Shown: positions 1 to 11,801 of the stretch, one piece after another | Layout: each line of letters begins with the position of its first letter | Numbering within the stretch: the first letter of the stretch is position 1 | NCBI GenBank assembly: GCA_018873225.1 | Contig: JAEILZ010000009.1 | Coordinates: 1,665,501-1,729,500 of the forward strand | Length of the DNA: 64,000 nucleotides | DNA from: [Phialemoniopsis] sp. UDSM-2020 | Taxonomy: Eukaryota > Ascomycota > Sordariomycetes > Thyridiales > Thyridiaceae | Direction: 5' to 3' | Position numbers and translations under genes: made by a program | The notes under the pieces: model-generated | The model's database searches: none | What the model was told of the DNA's origin: nothing | The model's input: only the letters and a program-made list of their open reading frames with translations

Positions 1-1863
1 GCTGCAGCAGTCCCAAAGAACATGCAAAGCTCTGGTACGGAGCTCAGAAATGCTCTCCGTACATAAGGATCGGGGTCCTCGATGAGGATCTTGGTGTGCT
101 GCTCAAAGAGCTCGATCAGATCTTGTTGCGCGTCGTCAAACAACCTATCAAAGGCAGTGTCGACGCCGCTTCCGGGCTCGACCTCAGGATCTGTCATTCC
201 CAAGGAGCTATCGCCTTTCAAGGTGGCAGCTATGTCTAGGAATCGAGAGGCCGATGTTGCTAGGCTTCCCAGGCAGGAAGCGTATGTCGCTCTGACTAAC
301 GCACTGGGTGCCTCCGAGCCGCCCACTAGAACAACTTGCATTCGTGGGAGTATGTACTCTAGAAAGACATGCGAGTTAACAGGGCTCACAAGCTTGATTA
401 GGCTCAGTAATTGCGTAATAGTCCTGACAGCCGCCACGACAACCATATCAGCTTTGTCATTCAAAAGCGTCATGAGATATGGCAAGACCCGATCGAGCTT
501 GGCCTCGTCGGTGAGCCTCTCGGCAAATGCCAGAAGGATGTCACAAGCCCGTATTTTCGATGCTGAGCGGGCTGTATTCCTTAACGAAGAGACAATGAGG
601 GTTAGGAATATGAGTGTGCCGTCATCTCCCGGCTGGCGGACCGTCGCTGATACATAGTGCTCGTTGTTTGGTATGTTGAGACGAACGGGGAAATGTCCCA
701 GGCCTAGCCGAGGTGCGATCTGCTCTACAGAAGACTTGCGATCGTCTTGGTATCCTAGGAAATATGAAATCTTGTCAAAGTCGTAATAGACACGGTCTAT
801 CCTCTCGTCTGCCTCCCCGAGGTTCCGCGTCGCTCCCGAGACGGGGAATTGCCCGGATGACGGGTCCGTTATGACCTCCATGTACTGGTGCAGGAAGCCG
901 AAAAAGTAGTCTGGGAACACTTTCTTCCTCCAGAAAGTTAGATACTCCTCGGCATTATACCGCTTCTGCGGATCGAGCTGTATCATGGAGGCGATCATCT
1001 CGCGCAGATCCTTGTCTGGTATCCTGCTGAGGTGGGATATAGCGGGATCGTACTCCCCACGGCGGTACTTGTACAACTGACTCAAGCTGAAAATGGGAGA
1101 CTCGAGGAACAGCTCGGCAATCACGCAGCCGACGCTGAACACATCCATGGCCCATGTGAGTTTGGCATTCGGGTCAAAGTCCTCTCCCGGTGCTACGAAG
1201 CGCTCCGGTGCTAGGTAGCACGTCCTCCGGCCCGAGGTGTCGAAAAAGTACGAGAAGTCGGCCGGGTTGTCGTCGGGAAGCATGACGGGTTTGAAGGCGG
1301 ACGAGAAGTCGGTCAAGTACAGCCAGTTCCACGAGGTAACGAGGGTGTTTTCCGTCTTGATATCGCCATGATAGATGTCGCGGTTGTGACAATCGCGCAA
1401 GGCGCAGAGCAGCTGGAAGGCCAACCATTTCTTCTCGATATCCTCGAGGAAGGGCCTCGTACTCAGGCGGTCGTAGAGGGAGTTGTAGAGAAACTGGCGC
1501 ACGAGGTAGCCGTTGGTCTCGGTCTCGATGATCCGCTGGTAGCCCAGGGCGTTGGGTATCTCTGCTAGTATCTTGCGCTCGTCTGCACAGCAACCCCCCA
1601 CGTCAGCCTTTTGTGGTCATATCAAGAGGAATGCTTTGTCTCCACGTACGTATGATCTTGCGCTTGTATCCCTCCAGCGCCATGGGCATGTATGGCTTGA
1701 TCAGCACCTTGACCAGAACGACGCCATCGTGGTGCCGGGCGCGGATGCTCTTGAGGAAGCGGGCACTGCCAATAGATTTCTCATAGACCAGATCGCTCAG
1801 TTCCGGTACATCGATGCCGGCCGAGCCGGCTGACGGCGTGGTGAGGGAGAATCCCTGGCCCAT
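1..1863 (-). CDS. vps15: Vps15, regulatory kinase of the class III PI3-kinase complex (partial)
   Basis: Regulatory serine/threonine kinase that binds and activates the Vps34 phosphatidylinositol 3-kinase in autophagy and endosomal sorting. Exons are 1863..1650 and 1582..<1; the 67-bp intron joins phase-1 ends to read KIIHERKILAEIPNA. The start at 1863 was chosen because it gives MGQGFS, the N-myristoylation signal typical of Vps15; longer readings of this frame have no upstream ATG. About 598 residues are visible. The kinase domain spans roughly residues 25-310, with DIYHGDIKTEN as catalytic loop, TDFSSAFKP in place of a DFG segment (atypical, as in this family), and the strongly conserved RRTCYLAPERF. 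Helical HEAT-type repeats follow (e.g. LPYLMTLLNDKADMVVVAAV). The gene runs off the left edge, so the remaining HEAT repeats and the WD40 part are missing. Identity is firm. Confidence 0.95.
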
Positions 1864-3247
1864 CTCGAATATAGAAAGAAGCTCCCGTGAGGGAGCGCTA
1901 TCGTTTGGGAATAGCACGCAGAACCGGGAGGGTCATGGTGCGGTCAGTTCGTACAGTGCAGCCCTCCGAAGATGTAGGATCGCTTATGTGGAGGGTCAAA
2001 CGAGTGTTTCTCCGAGCTTGAGTCACAAGAACAAAAGGCCAAGGCGAAAGAGAGGTGTTTGTGTGTTCGTGGGGTTGATGAAGCTGTGCTTTGCCTAGAT
2101 GCGGCACGCGGTGAGCTCACCCCCAGTAGCGCGTGTGCAGGTGGTCATCCGCCTAATTGACGTAACCTTAGCGGCCGTAGATGGAGATCACACTCGAGAT
2201 AAGATAAGCTCCTCCCTCATTAACAATCATGTCATTGTTCAAAGACTATCACCAAGATGAATATGAAGGCAGCTTCGAGAACATTATAGGGCTATTTTGT
2301 TGTTTCATACTGTACAGGCCCTTTCCTTGCTCACATGAGGGCTCCCACAGTCTCACCATAGTCATGCTGAAACCCCGTTGAATTAGTATCGAGGCACATC
2401 GAGTACGCATTACATACGACGTATAAGTCGAAGCGAACTTGTCATAGTGCACATACAATGGCGGGACCAGATGAATCGCGTGTCAGCTCCGTGGTTGATA
2501 TTCAACTAAGTAAACTCTGAGCTCTTCCAGGAGTCTGGAGAGACGCTGCAAGAATATGGCAATGCTACATGAAGTAAGCTAACCCCCCAGGCTTGCTTCC
2601 CTGCAACAGAGCAGTCGACTATACCTCCGTCCGTGAAGCCATCAAAGGGCCTCAAAACCTCCAACTCTCCAATCCCCTTTCCCATGGTCGCAGGGGTGAG
2701 ATCCTACCAGTCACGAGTACTGGCGCTCCTCCACACCATCCACCTTTTTCTTTTCCAATAGTAAATAGTTCCAAGTAAACCGGGTATATAGAATAGACAT
2801 CGAAGTAAAACAAGGGTGTGCGTCATGTTTCGAGCGTCGTGGCATCCCATGCGTGGATCGGGCAAGGGCTCTAGTTTGCCAAACACCATGGCCCCCGAGA
2901 CGGTTTTCACCGACCCAGGAGGAAGCGCGAGGTTGCGAATAGAAATTAAGAGGAGCGTCGTCTAGAAATGAGACATTAAACGTGTCGTCGCGAATATGCA
3001 GGATTCGTGTCTATGTGCAGAACAAGAGGAATGAGGGACAGACAGCCGTGAACTGCCGACAAAGGCGGGCCATGTCAAGTATGTACGTGTCGAGCGGTCT
3101 AGTCGTGTTCGACGAGCGGTTCGCGGCGTAATGACCATCGTAGAGGATGACGAGGGGGCGCCGAACTCCGAAGCCAATGCCAAATCAAACGGGAAAGTCT
3201 TTGAGACGTTATTGGAATCGAGATTGATTCACCAAGTCATAGGCATC
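1864..3247. other. Intergenic: vps15 5' side / 3' side of the SH3 gene
   Basis: No gene seen. It should hold the vps15 promoter and leader next to 1863 and the 3' UTR of the Fus1-like gene next to 3247. Only short ORFs without family resemblance occur. The stretch 2200-2480 is AT-richer than the neighbouring exons. Confidence 0.6.
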
Positions 3248-5161
3248 TCAGACGCCATGCAGGGGGTGATGTGCGCTGGATCCGGTCTCTGTCGAGCCGT
3301 CGCCTTCTATCGTCTTCCTCCAGTGCTCGGGGAGGCAGACGCAGACCAATGGGAACGCCTTGATCTCGCCGCTGACGGGAGGTGACTCGTCGCGGCCGCG
3401 CCCTGATGTGTTGGAAACACCGCTGTCTCTCTGGGCCTGTCGTCGTGCTTCCCAATCCTCTGCTCGCTCGTCCGTCAAGACACCAGTCGCCCATCCATCG
3501 TCCCAGATGCCGACTACCTTGAGCATATCGCCCCTATCCAAAGTGAACTCATCCGCAGCGCGTGGCTGGTAAGCCCACAAGACAGCCACTCGCTCGCCAG
3601 GGTGAATATCGTCCTGAGAGTAGTAGTCCTTGAAGAAAGGTAGCTGCTCAGACTGCTGGCTGGCCATCCCCTGGGGCGATGACATCCCTCCGGCGCTCGT
3701 CGGCGATTGGGGGTCTTCTCCTGCCAGCACCGACCCGCTCGAGAGCGAGCCATTCCTCCGAAGAGCCGAGGCAGGCGGCGGTCGTAGGACTCCCACAGCC
3801 CTGTGTTCTGAATCGGGGCTATCACCGAATCCGTCCGAGGAGGAGTGATCGTCACCCCCTCCTCGCCTTCTTCCTGCTGCATATCCGGCTGCGGCACCGA
3901 CGGCTGCAGCGCCCATACCACCATTTCTTGAAGACGCATCTCTCGAATGACCATTGTGGCCGTTACCCTCCAATGCTGACATTCTCGCAATGCGGCCGCC
4001 CGGCAAGACGGGGGGATATTGTTGAGCCGAGGACGAGTTCGGCGCGCTCTGGGCCATTGGCGGTGTCTTTCTTGCCGGGGATGGTTGATTGAAGATACTT
4101 CCATCCTGGCTCTTGTCACGTCTCCGTCTCAGGCACAGGAGACACAAGAAAACCAGAGCCGCGAGCAGACCGGCTCCGACGATCGAGCCAACCACGATAC
4201 CAGCAATGGCACCACCGGAAAGACCATGGCTTCCTCCCGTCGCAGGTGCAGGAGTGCTCGTGGGCGTCGAGGTTGGTTCCGGCGGCGGGAAAGTCATGGT
4301 TGGGATGATTGAGGGCAGAACGACGCCGGCGCATCGTTCCTTAATGTTCGAGTTGTAGCAACAAGAATCCGTAGAGTTGATGCCTCCAGACGAACAGTAG
4401 CCGCACAATCCGATAGTGCTGTTCCCATAACCGCAGTTCTCGGGTTCGTTGCTGATACCTTGAATGCAGTTCGATAAAGCGTTGGCCGGCAGGGCACAGT
4501 TGATGAAGTCGGCCCTGATTTGGGGCTGAACATTACTGCCGGGTTTGGAGCAGAGCTGGTCGTTGGCGACGATAATGGCCTCGCTTTGGGCAAATTGCGC
4601 CTGCACAAATTAGTTCACATTCGCTCCATGTGTTTCGTTTGAATCTACTTACGCATGTCTCTGCGCAGACAGGCCGTGAAACCTCTGGTGTCAACTTGCA
4701 GTCCTCGATCGACATCTGGATTATCGTATTACAGATTACGGTTGTGGAAAAGCGAGCATAGTGGTCGCTCGTGTTGGAGAGGTTGATGTTTTGGCATCCG
4801 AGAAGGGTTTGGTATCTGGCATTCATGTTAATAACAGGTCAATCAGAGAAGCTTTCACGAAGCGACGTACTTCTCCTGGACGTAACTCGTTTGTACGTAT
4901 GTGTTTAGTTGTTCGTCAAAAGACTTGGTATCCTTGACGAACGCGAGGAAAGGACTGGCCATAAAAGTCAGCATTGAACGTCAAATGCAGGACCATCCAC
5001 TCCTGAGACACTTACTAATGGCCTGTCAGGTTGCTACTCAGGGAGATTGATGCTGATTGAAAGGCGTGGCATGTCGTACTGCCCTGAAGCGGGATACAGT
5101 TCTGTGCCATGGCCAGAGGAGCTGCGGACAGTGCAGCGAGAAGCACTGTCTTGGGGCTCAT
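3248..5161 (-). CDS. Fus1-like single-pass membrane protein with C-terminal SH3 domain
   Basis: Predicted 581-aa cell-surface protein in four exons: 5161..5016, 4954..4871, 4815..4653 and 4600..3248. Phases agree at all junctions, which read TGHYPFLAF, VQEKYQTLL and CAETCAQFA. Residues 1-19 form a signal peptide ending APLAMA. The ectodomain to about residue 220 is Cys- and Asn-rich, with many N-glycosylation sequons, followed by a Pro/Thr stalk. One membrane helix lies at about 260-288 and ends in the stop-transfer run RRRRDK. The cytoplasmic part is Ser/Gly/Pro-rich and disordered, and an SH3 domain sits at about 476-560 (AVLWAYQPRAADEFTLDRGD, then WDDGWATG). This architecture matches Fus1-type fungal cell-fusion or polarity proteins, but Fus1 itself is poorly conserved, so orthology is inferred. 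Other TM-SH3 sensors are possible. Confidence 0.82.
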
Positions 5162-5939
5162 GGCGACCTCTCCTCTCCTCTTGGCTTCCTTCCAAACCCC
5201 TAAAGATGATTGACCGTCCATCGTCGAATTGAACTTCGCCTCAGTGTTGCTCGAAAGATATGATAAGCTGTAGAGTCCGCTGGTATGGGTGTCCTACTGT
5301 TGCAGCGTCTTCATGATCATCAATCCGAGAGAGTGTTGTCTATATTCCGGTGCGTAATTGAATGCTGGCGGGTTCAAGCAGAGACTAGAACCTCCTGGTC
5401 AGACGAGTCCGTCGTTGCGCGTCGCACGAATGGGAGCTCGTTTTCGCGCTGTTTCCTCCACGGTCCTGGATATGTGTTGATCTCTCCTAACCAACGACGA
5501 TAATACCACGGTCGACCACGACCAAGGGAAATGGCGAAAAGAAAACAAGTAGAATGCGCGAGAGGCAACAAGCTGGTAAATAAGAAACCAGTATGAAAGA
5601 TCTTGGGACCACACCGGGCGAGTCGAGGTCGGACCGGGTGGGAATATCAGTAAAGAGTGAATCTGCAGTTGGAGCAAGTACAACGAGAGAATGGCTGGTG
5701 TAGTATGAAGGAAGGTGTGGGAGAGGCGGCAACCAGGCGCTGATTCGGCGGTGGGAAAAGCAGGTCGTACTGGTCGCGACGGGCGAGGTGCCTCTGGATG
5801 CGGGTGGATGTATCTTGCAGGTTGTTTCTGTCAGGTCAATGCAAGGTCGGACCTGTCAGGTAGGGGCGGAAAAGACTGTGGTGGTGGTGGGTGCGTATGT
5901 GCGTGCATGCAGTAGCTCTGGTGGGCGACTAAATTAAAA

Positions 5940-6250
5940 ACAATGACTGAAAAGAGCCGACTCGAGGGCCTGGGAAGACGGGGACCAAAGAGGACGAAAA
6001 GAAGGGAAAAGATCTCTTATTTTTCGCGCAGTGCAGATCTATCCAGAGAATTGGAGGAATTAGTTATCGGACGGGAGATGTTTTCTCTCACGGGAGAGAG
6101 AACACACTCGATGGGCCTCACGAGAGGAAGAGGAGAGAGGAGAGGAAATTGGGCGGGATTCAGAGGCGATAAGTTTGAGAGTGAGGACTGGCCTGGAGGG
6201 AAAAAAGGAGGAGGGACCAGCTTCAGCGACCCAGCAAGCGACACGCAGAG
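5940..6250 (-). promoter_or_regulatory. Polypyrimidine (CT) tract upstream of the SH3 gene
   Basis: The plus strand is dominated by GA runs (such as gagaggaagaggagagagg), so the sense strand of the SH3 gene is CT-rich. CT-rich stretches near transcription starts are common in filamentous fungal genes, which suggests a distal promoter or a long leader. No transcription start can be placed from sequence alone. Confidence 0.35.
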
Positions 6251-9200
6251 AAAGTGACCAGGGTCTGGTGCGAGGATTGAATCAAGACGAATTGAGAAGA
6301 GCTGTGTACGAAGTAGCTTTGTGCGCTGTTTTTGGTTGTCGTGTACTCGCAGGTAGAAGCAGACTGGGGTGTGTGAGAATGGAGGAGGCGGGGATGATGG
6401 GACAAGAGCCTTGGAGCCTTTCTGGTCTCTGGGTCAGTCTCCTCTCACCCAATGTGCTCACCAGTGCATGCACGCTTCTTCTTCTTGTTGTTCTCCTGCA
6501 CAATTCTGAGGGGACCACCCCCGACAAAAAGCGACCTTTGACGAAATTGCGCTCAAGAGTGACCCGGGACCCATCGAGCATCGTCAAGCAGGTCCTGCAC
6601 GGTCACCATGCCGAAACAAGCATGGCCAAAATTAAGGTCGCAGGGGACCCCGGACCATCGCCAGGGTTTCACTTGCAAGGGTGTCCAAGATGACACAGGG
6701 CACTAAAATCGCACGGTTCACCCAGATTGTGGACGAGTAACGGAGTACAAGTAGACACACAGCCTCTTACACGCTCTCTGTTATGTCAATCATCCCAGGG
6801 CTGTGTCTTGTCAAAGGCATTTACCATCTAATTGATGATCAGCGAAACCGTCCGTCCTGCCACTATGTAGGTCTACTGCACGATCTAATCGCAAGCTACC
6901 TTAGATATATGTTATGGTGTAGGGAAGGAAGAGAATCCAGGTGCTGTGCGCTCTGCATGTCGACGAGGGATCGGCTCTTCTCGTGCGCCATGGCGGAGCA
7001 CCATTTTGGACTGGTGTCAGGCGAGGGATGAAAAAGTTGGAGTGAGAAGAAGCAAGCAACCCGTAGATCTCTGACCGGCAGCTTTGCCCTTGCATCAGAT
7101 GGAACGGTCGTACAAACCTTCTGCCCTTTGGCTTCCCCGGTATGAGGACTCGTCATCAAAGCCTGATAAGCTGGCAGGCCTTTGGAGAGAAAGGCATTGA
7201 CCTGCCCGACACTTTTGAACAAAAGAAAAGACGTTGAAATTGCCTGGAATGAACGGAAAGGGAGCGCTAAAACAGCGGGTTTCGGGGCGGCCAGTCGAGT
7301 CAGTCTAACGGGCACGAGCCGGAGCGAGAAGAGGATCAATGGATGGATCCCTTTCCATTCCATTCCCCAGATGCGTGGACCAAGTTCTGTCTCAGATGTC
7401 AAAGCTTCGGCCACCACGTCGACCATGAGCATACTGCGTCCATCCTTCGAGTCACCACTTTCGCGCCAACGTCTGCGCCGTCTCGTGGCCTGCGGGTCTT
7501 GATACGTATGAAGCTCGTGGCTCCTATCGACTACGCAGAAGGTATTTCCAACAGCATTAAGGATCCATTAGAGATACCCCAGAACCAATACTCTCAACGT
7601 CGAGAATGCCTCGGCGCTTCCCCCATCTTGGTATTGAAGTTTTGTGTAATATTCGTTTCATCCATTTCTCTTCGCATCGCTATTCGTACTGTAACAGTCA
7701 AAGACCCTGGTGTCCCTGTCTTTTGTTTCTGGGTTCAAGGTTCTCTCCCAAACATGGATATCGAGCATGGATCAGTATTATCCGAACGATAGCCTCACGT
7801 CTCACGTTGGCTTCGCCTCACCTAATTGGCCGCAAGTCTTTGATCCATGTGCCAGATGGGGCATCCTCCCGTCCTTGAGCGAAATGATGGTATCCATTTT
7901 GGGAATGGCCTCACCACCGCATTTGGTCATTGGCTGGCCGGAAATGAGATGCTCTTGATCGGGCGTAGCCTTGTACATAGGTCGGTATTCTTAGCAAAGT
8001 CACCTTCTGTTTGATACAAAACGCGCTCATCGTAACCAAGGTCCAGGTAAGGGCAAGTATTCATCGCCGCGGGACTACATCCCGTCTCTCGTGGGAGGGT
8101 AGGGATTATCACAGTGAGAGACCACCACGTCGTGACGGGGCGGTAGATGATGATCTCGAACCTTGGGTCGAGGTATTACGGGTCCCGATGGATGGTGCAA
8201 TCTATTTTCCTTGTTGGAGAGCGCGTCTGTCTCTCGCGGCAATTGCTTGCGCACAGATTCATCCTCTTCCATGCACGCCATCGAGACGTGAAATAGCATA
8301 CCGGTATATCGCCTTTGCAGAGACCGTGCGGCCTTGGATGACAGGCACTTGGGTTGCGAGAGCCAGGAAAAGAAGCATTTTAATATAAATAAGCGCCGAG
8401 TTGAAGCCTTCAGAAGGCACCGCGGGCGCCTGGCACCCCATTCGATGGCAGCCTCGCTCCCGTTGTTATGGACGCAGGCCGGTAATTCGCTGGCTTCCCG
8501 TGCCGTGCCCTAATTTTGGCCAGACAGCCGCCAGAGGAGGGTGCCATCGCAGTATGACGGAGAGAGCGAGCATACCCTCCTCCTAGAGTCCGTGCCAAAG
8601 AGGCCGACACGGCACGGCTGGTGTCATCAACACTTTGGATCTCTTGTCAACACGATAGCCGACGCCACATGACGATTGCGTCCGTTCACTCTCTGCGTGA
8701 ACTTGAGCGATACATCAAACGTCACAGATGGTACTTGATGCTCTCCAGGTGCTACTTGTCTGCGTCTTTTGTGTTTCTATTTCGCATACTGAGGTTGCTC
8801 GTTGCAGCTCGCTCAGACCATCTTGCAGAAGCGAGCTCGAGTCCATTGGCGGATATCTTTTGAAACGTTGTCCCGGAAAGGCAAGAGGCTGTCTAAGCTT
8901 GGTAGACCAAGGTCGGCCGTCCCCCTCAAGAAGGCTTGGGTGCGCCTCCAAGTTACCAAATTGTCGTCATGACTTAGAGTCTAGAGACGCATCGAGAAGT
9001 GAATGACATCTCTCCAAGCCTCTGAGAACCCCAGTGATGATCCCGCTTTGATGGTCCGTGTATTTGGTGCTCTGGGCGAGGCCATCCACCGCCACACCTG
9101 ATCGCCAACCGAGACATGCCAAAGTGCGGGGACGAGATGTCCTGGATGTCAAGGCTGCAACCGCCCATTCGGTGCATGAGGTAACCATGCAGATCATGGG

Positions 9201-11444
9201 CTTTCACTTAGTTCTAGCGTCCGTCACGGTCTGGATATGGAACAATCGAATACTACCTGCCCAGACGCCCAAGGCCTTGACACATGCGATGATGCGATGG
9301 AAGCCTTCTCTCGTTGTTCTTTGCAAAATCGGCCAGGTCATCTTTGATATCACAATCTCATAACATTATAGGAGGCTCAAGAGATCGAAGACAAAGACAA
9401 ATTCCTAATCACGAATGGCGATCCGGATTCTTGGGAGCCCATTTACCTGGGTCTAAGCCCTGTTCCCACCCATGGTTGCCGGATCGCGTCAACATCCGGC
9501 TCCGGCTCTTTGGCATCTTTGGTCCGCTTCTCCCCCAGACGGCCCAACCCGAGGCCACGGCAGATGCACACCGCGAAGCGAAATATTCAACAGCAACAAT
9601 TCTGCATTGAAAGTCGAATACTGTCTTTTGGGCACAAATAAAACTTTCACGCGAGCACTAACCCCTCACCAATTAACCCCCTGGCCTGCTTGGACCGGGA
9701 TAGTGTTTGATCTGAGGGAGATCATGTTTATGCCCTCGAGAGTTCATGCGTGTGCCATCCACAGCCCATCCTGGCAATGAACACCAGTTTCCATCGTCGG
9801 GAACAAGGCACATATTCAGTCAACTCCCGATGAGCACCCAGCTTGGTCCTAAAAGTATGACCGCCGTCCCCGCCAAAGCTTCTGCTTGTCCTGACGCTCC
9901 CGCCGCCGCCTGGCCGTCAATAAGCCGTGGCTGACTCCTCCATCCAATCATATCTACGCCTCACGATCGTCTCAGCCTCAACACGGCACGGTACTGCAGC
10001 AGGCGGAGACAGCGGGCTTCGGGGGCATGAGCCGCATGGACCCCATCCTGCCGTTCCTCTTGGACCCTGCCTTCTGCATGAAACCAAGCCGTACGCAAAA
10101 CTGATTCGAAGCATTGCCCAAGCCAAGGTCAAACAACCTATTACAAAACGAGGTCTACCCCGAGGGATGCAGATATCGTGACCTAGCTATCTTCTAGGCT
10201 TGACATCCTCAGTGTCACGGAGAGTCGGGGAAAACACCCGACGTGCCCTGTCTCGTTGTTTCAACATTGGCATCTGTAAAACTACGAGTGAAGCTGAGCA
10301 TGATCAACCATCAACTATGAACAGGGTGTCGCTATTTAGATCCTGGTGAACAGCGAGTCTGACTACGTCTACTTGGTGTCAGAGACCAATCTCTGAGAGT
10401 TTGTTGGACATCGTGGTATGAGAAGCTCACTGTCAGTTCCTTTCGGCTTTCTTTCTCCCGTCTTACTTGTTCACAGCCGTATGGAACTCGTCATCACTTA
10501 CAAGAAGTGTTGACGAAGGCTACCAAAGCGGATGACTAGGTAGAAGGATTTGACAGTCCACGTCAACAAGCGGCGTTAATTCTCTTAGATGCGGTTATCA
10601 GTCAGAATGGCTTCGAAAGACATAAGTCCAAGTACGTGTAAAACAATACTCAAAAGCTCGGGACCGAGGCCGACCGTGTTGAGGTAGGATTTACGAAAGC
10701 TTCCTCAATCGCATCCACTATTCACATCGCAAGGAATAGAACTGGCGTCATACGGCACAAAGTAAACACCGATGGTAAAGTCGCTATGTCAAAAGGGTTG
10801 CAGCATTCAGCTTCTAGAACACCATAAGCCTTGTGTTTAGAGAGATCCGGTCGTCATCGGGGTTAATAGCTTTCCAGAGCGGCGGGACACCCGGGGCCAA
10901 TGAACAACGAGACCACCCGCATCGCCCAAAACTGTAAACGAAGCTTCTAAGCTTCCCTAATCTGATCTTTGATGGGATAAGCATTTTATTTAGGGTTACA
11001 GGCATCGGCGACTCATGTTGGTGATCGATTACGTCTGTAAGTGATGTGCGAGTGGGGGAACTAGCGTGGTGTCGGCATGATCGGTGCTTCGCGCTCAAAA
11101 AGCGCCGACCAAAAAATTGACGGCGGCGGTAGGGCGGGAGCTCGACGGTGGCACGCTGCGCCAATTGGGCGCGCTGCTCTCGACCTAGCTAAGCTCTGCC
11201 CTACCGCCTGCCCAGCAGCTCGCCCTCTCGTCATTCCAGTCGAGCAAAGCCCGGCGATAATCTTGGCTCACCCCGACAACAACAAGGGTGGCCGCCCCGG
11301 TGGTAAGGCACGGTCTTTTGGCGGTGTTTGCAGGCAGCGAGACGGCGTGCGGAGGAACAGATCGTGGGTCTGGACCGGATTGGATTTCCAATACTTTGTT
11401 CATAGGACTTTTGGATAATTAGTATATAACAAAAGCTCGTTCTT

Positions 11445-11462
11445 GGCTCCCAACGGCCAAGC
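11445..11462 (+). repeat. 18-bp direct repeat, copy 1
   Basis: The sequence GGCTCCCAACGGCCAAGC occurs here and again at 12125-12142, 680 bp downstream. This copy lies about 340 bp upstream of the ATG at 11802. The second begins at the splice acceptor of exon 2 of that gene. Flanking bases differ. Confidence 0.7.
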
Positions 11463-11801
11463 ATCTACCGGGTCGTTCCGTCATGTGTCTCTCTGTTTGA
11501 CAGCTCGAAAGTCTCCCTTGGATTGAATCACTAATATATCCAGAATCTCCATATCTACTTTGGGATCTATTCTCAGCTGAATTCTTGAACTGGATTTTGT
11601 TTTGCAAGAGGGGTTGCTGCAACGACTTATTGGACGACATAAAAAAATCACACGACTCGGTACTAGCACACCTACTCTGAATCGACGTCACAAGATCGCC
11701 TCATATATATCTAACGGCGAAGCTTCCGCGCCGAAGAGCTCAAAATCCCATATAGCTTTGAATCGACTCTCCCGAGTCTGTATCCCGAACCAGTTATCGT
11801 C

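Larger units (their letters stand above)
5162..11801. other. 6.6-kb gene-poor region
   Basis: No gene that I can support. The longest ORFs (e.g. 178 codons on minus at 6896-7432) resemble no family and overlap ORFs of equal quality in other frames. From about 5940 to 6250 the plus strand is strongly purine-rich (GA), which is a CT-rich tract on the sense strand of the SH3 gene, as in many fungal promoters and leaders. Much of 6.3-11.0 kb is featureless. 10.2-11.0 kb is dense in stops in all frames. The right end should contain the promoter of the gene at 11802. Confidence 0.6.

Noticed and set aside
6896..7432. 178-codon minus-strand ORF as a gene
   Set aside because: No family resemblance, no gene-like codon bias, and overlapping ORFs of similar length in other frames; consistent with chance.
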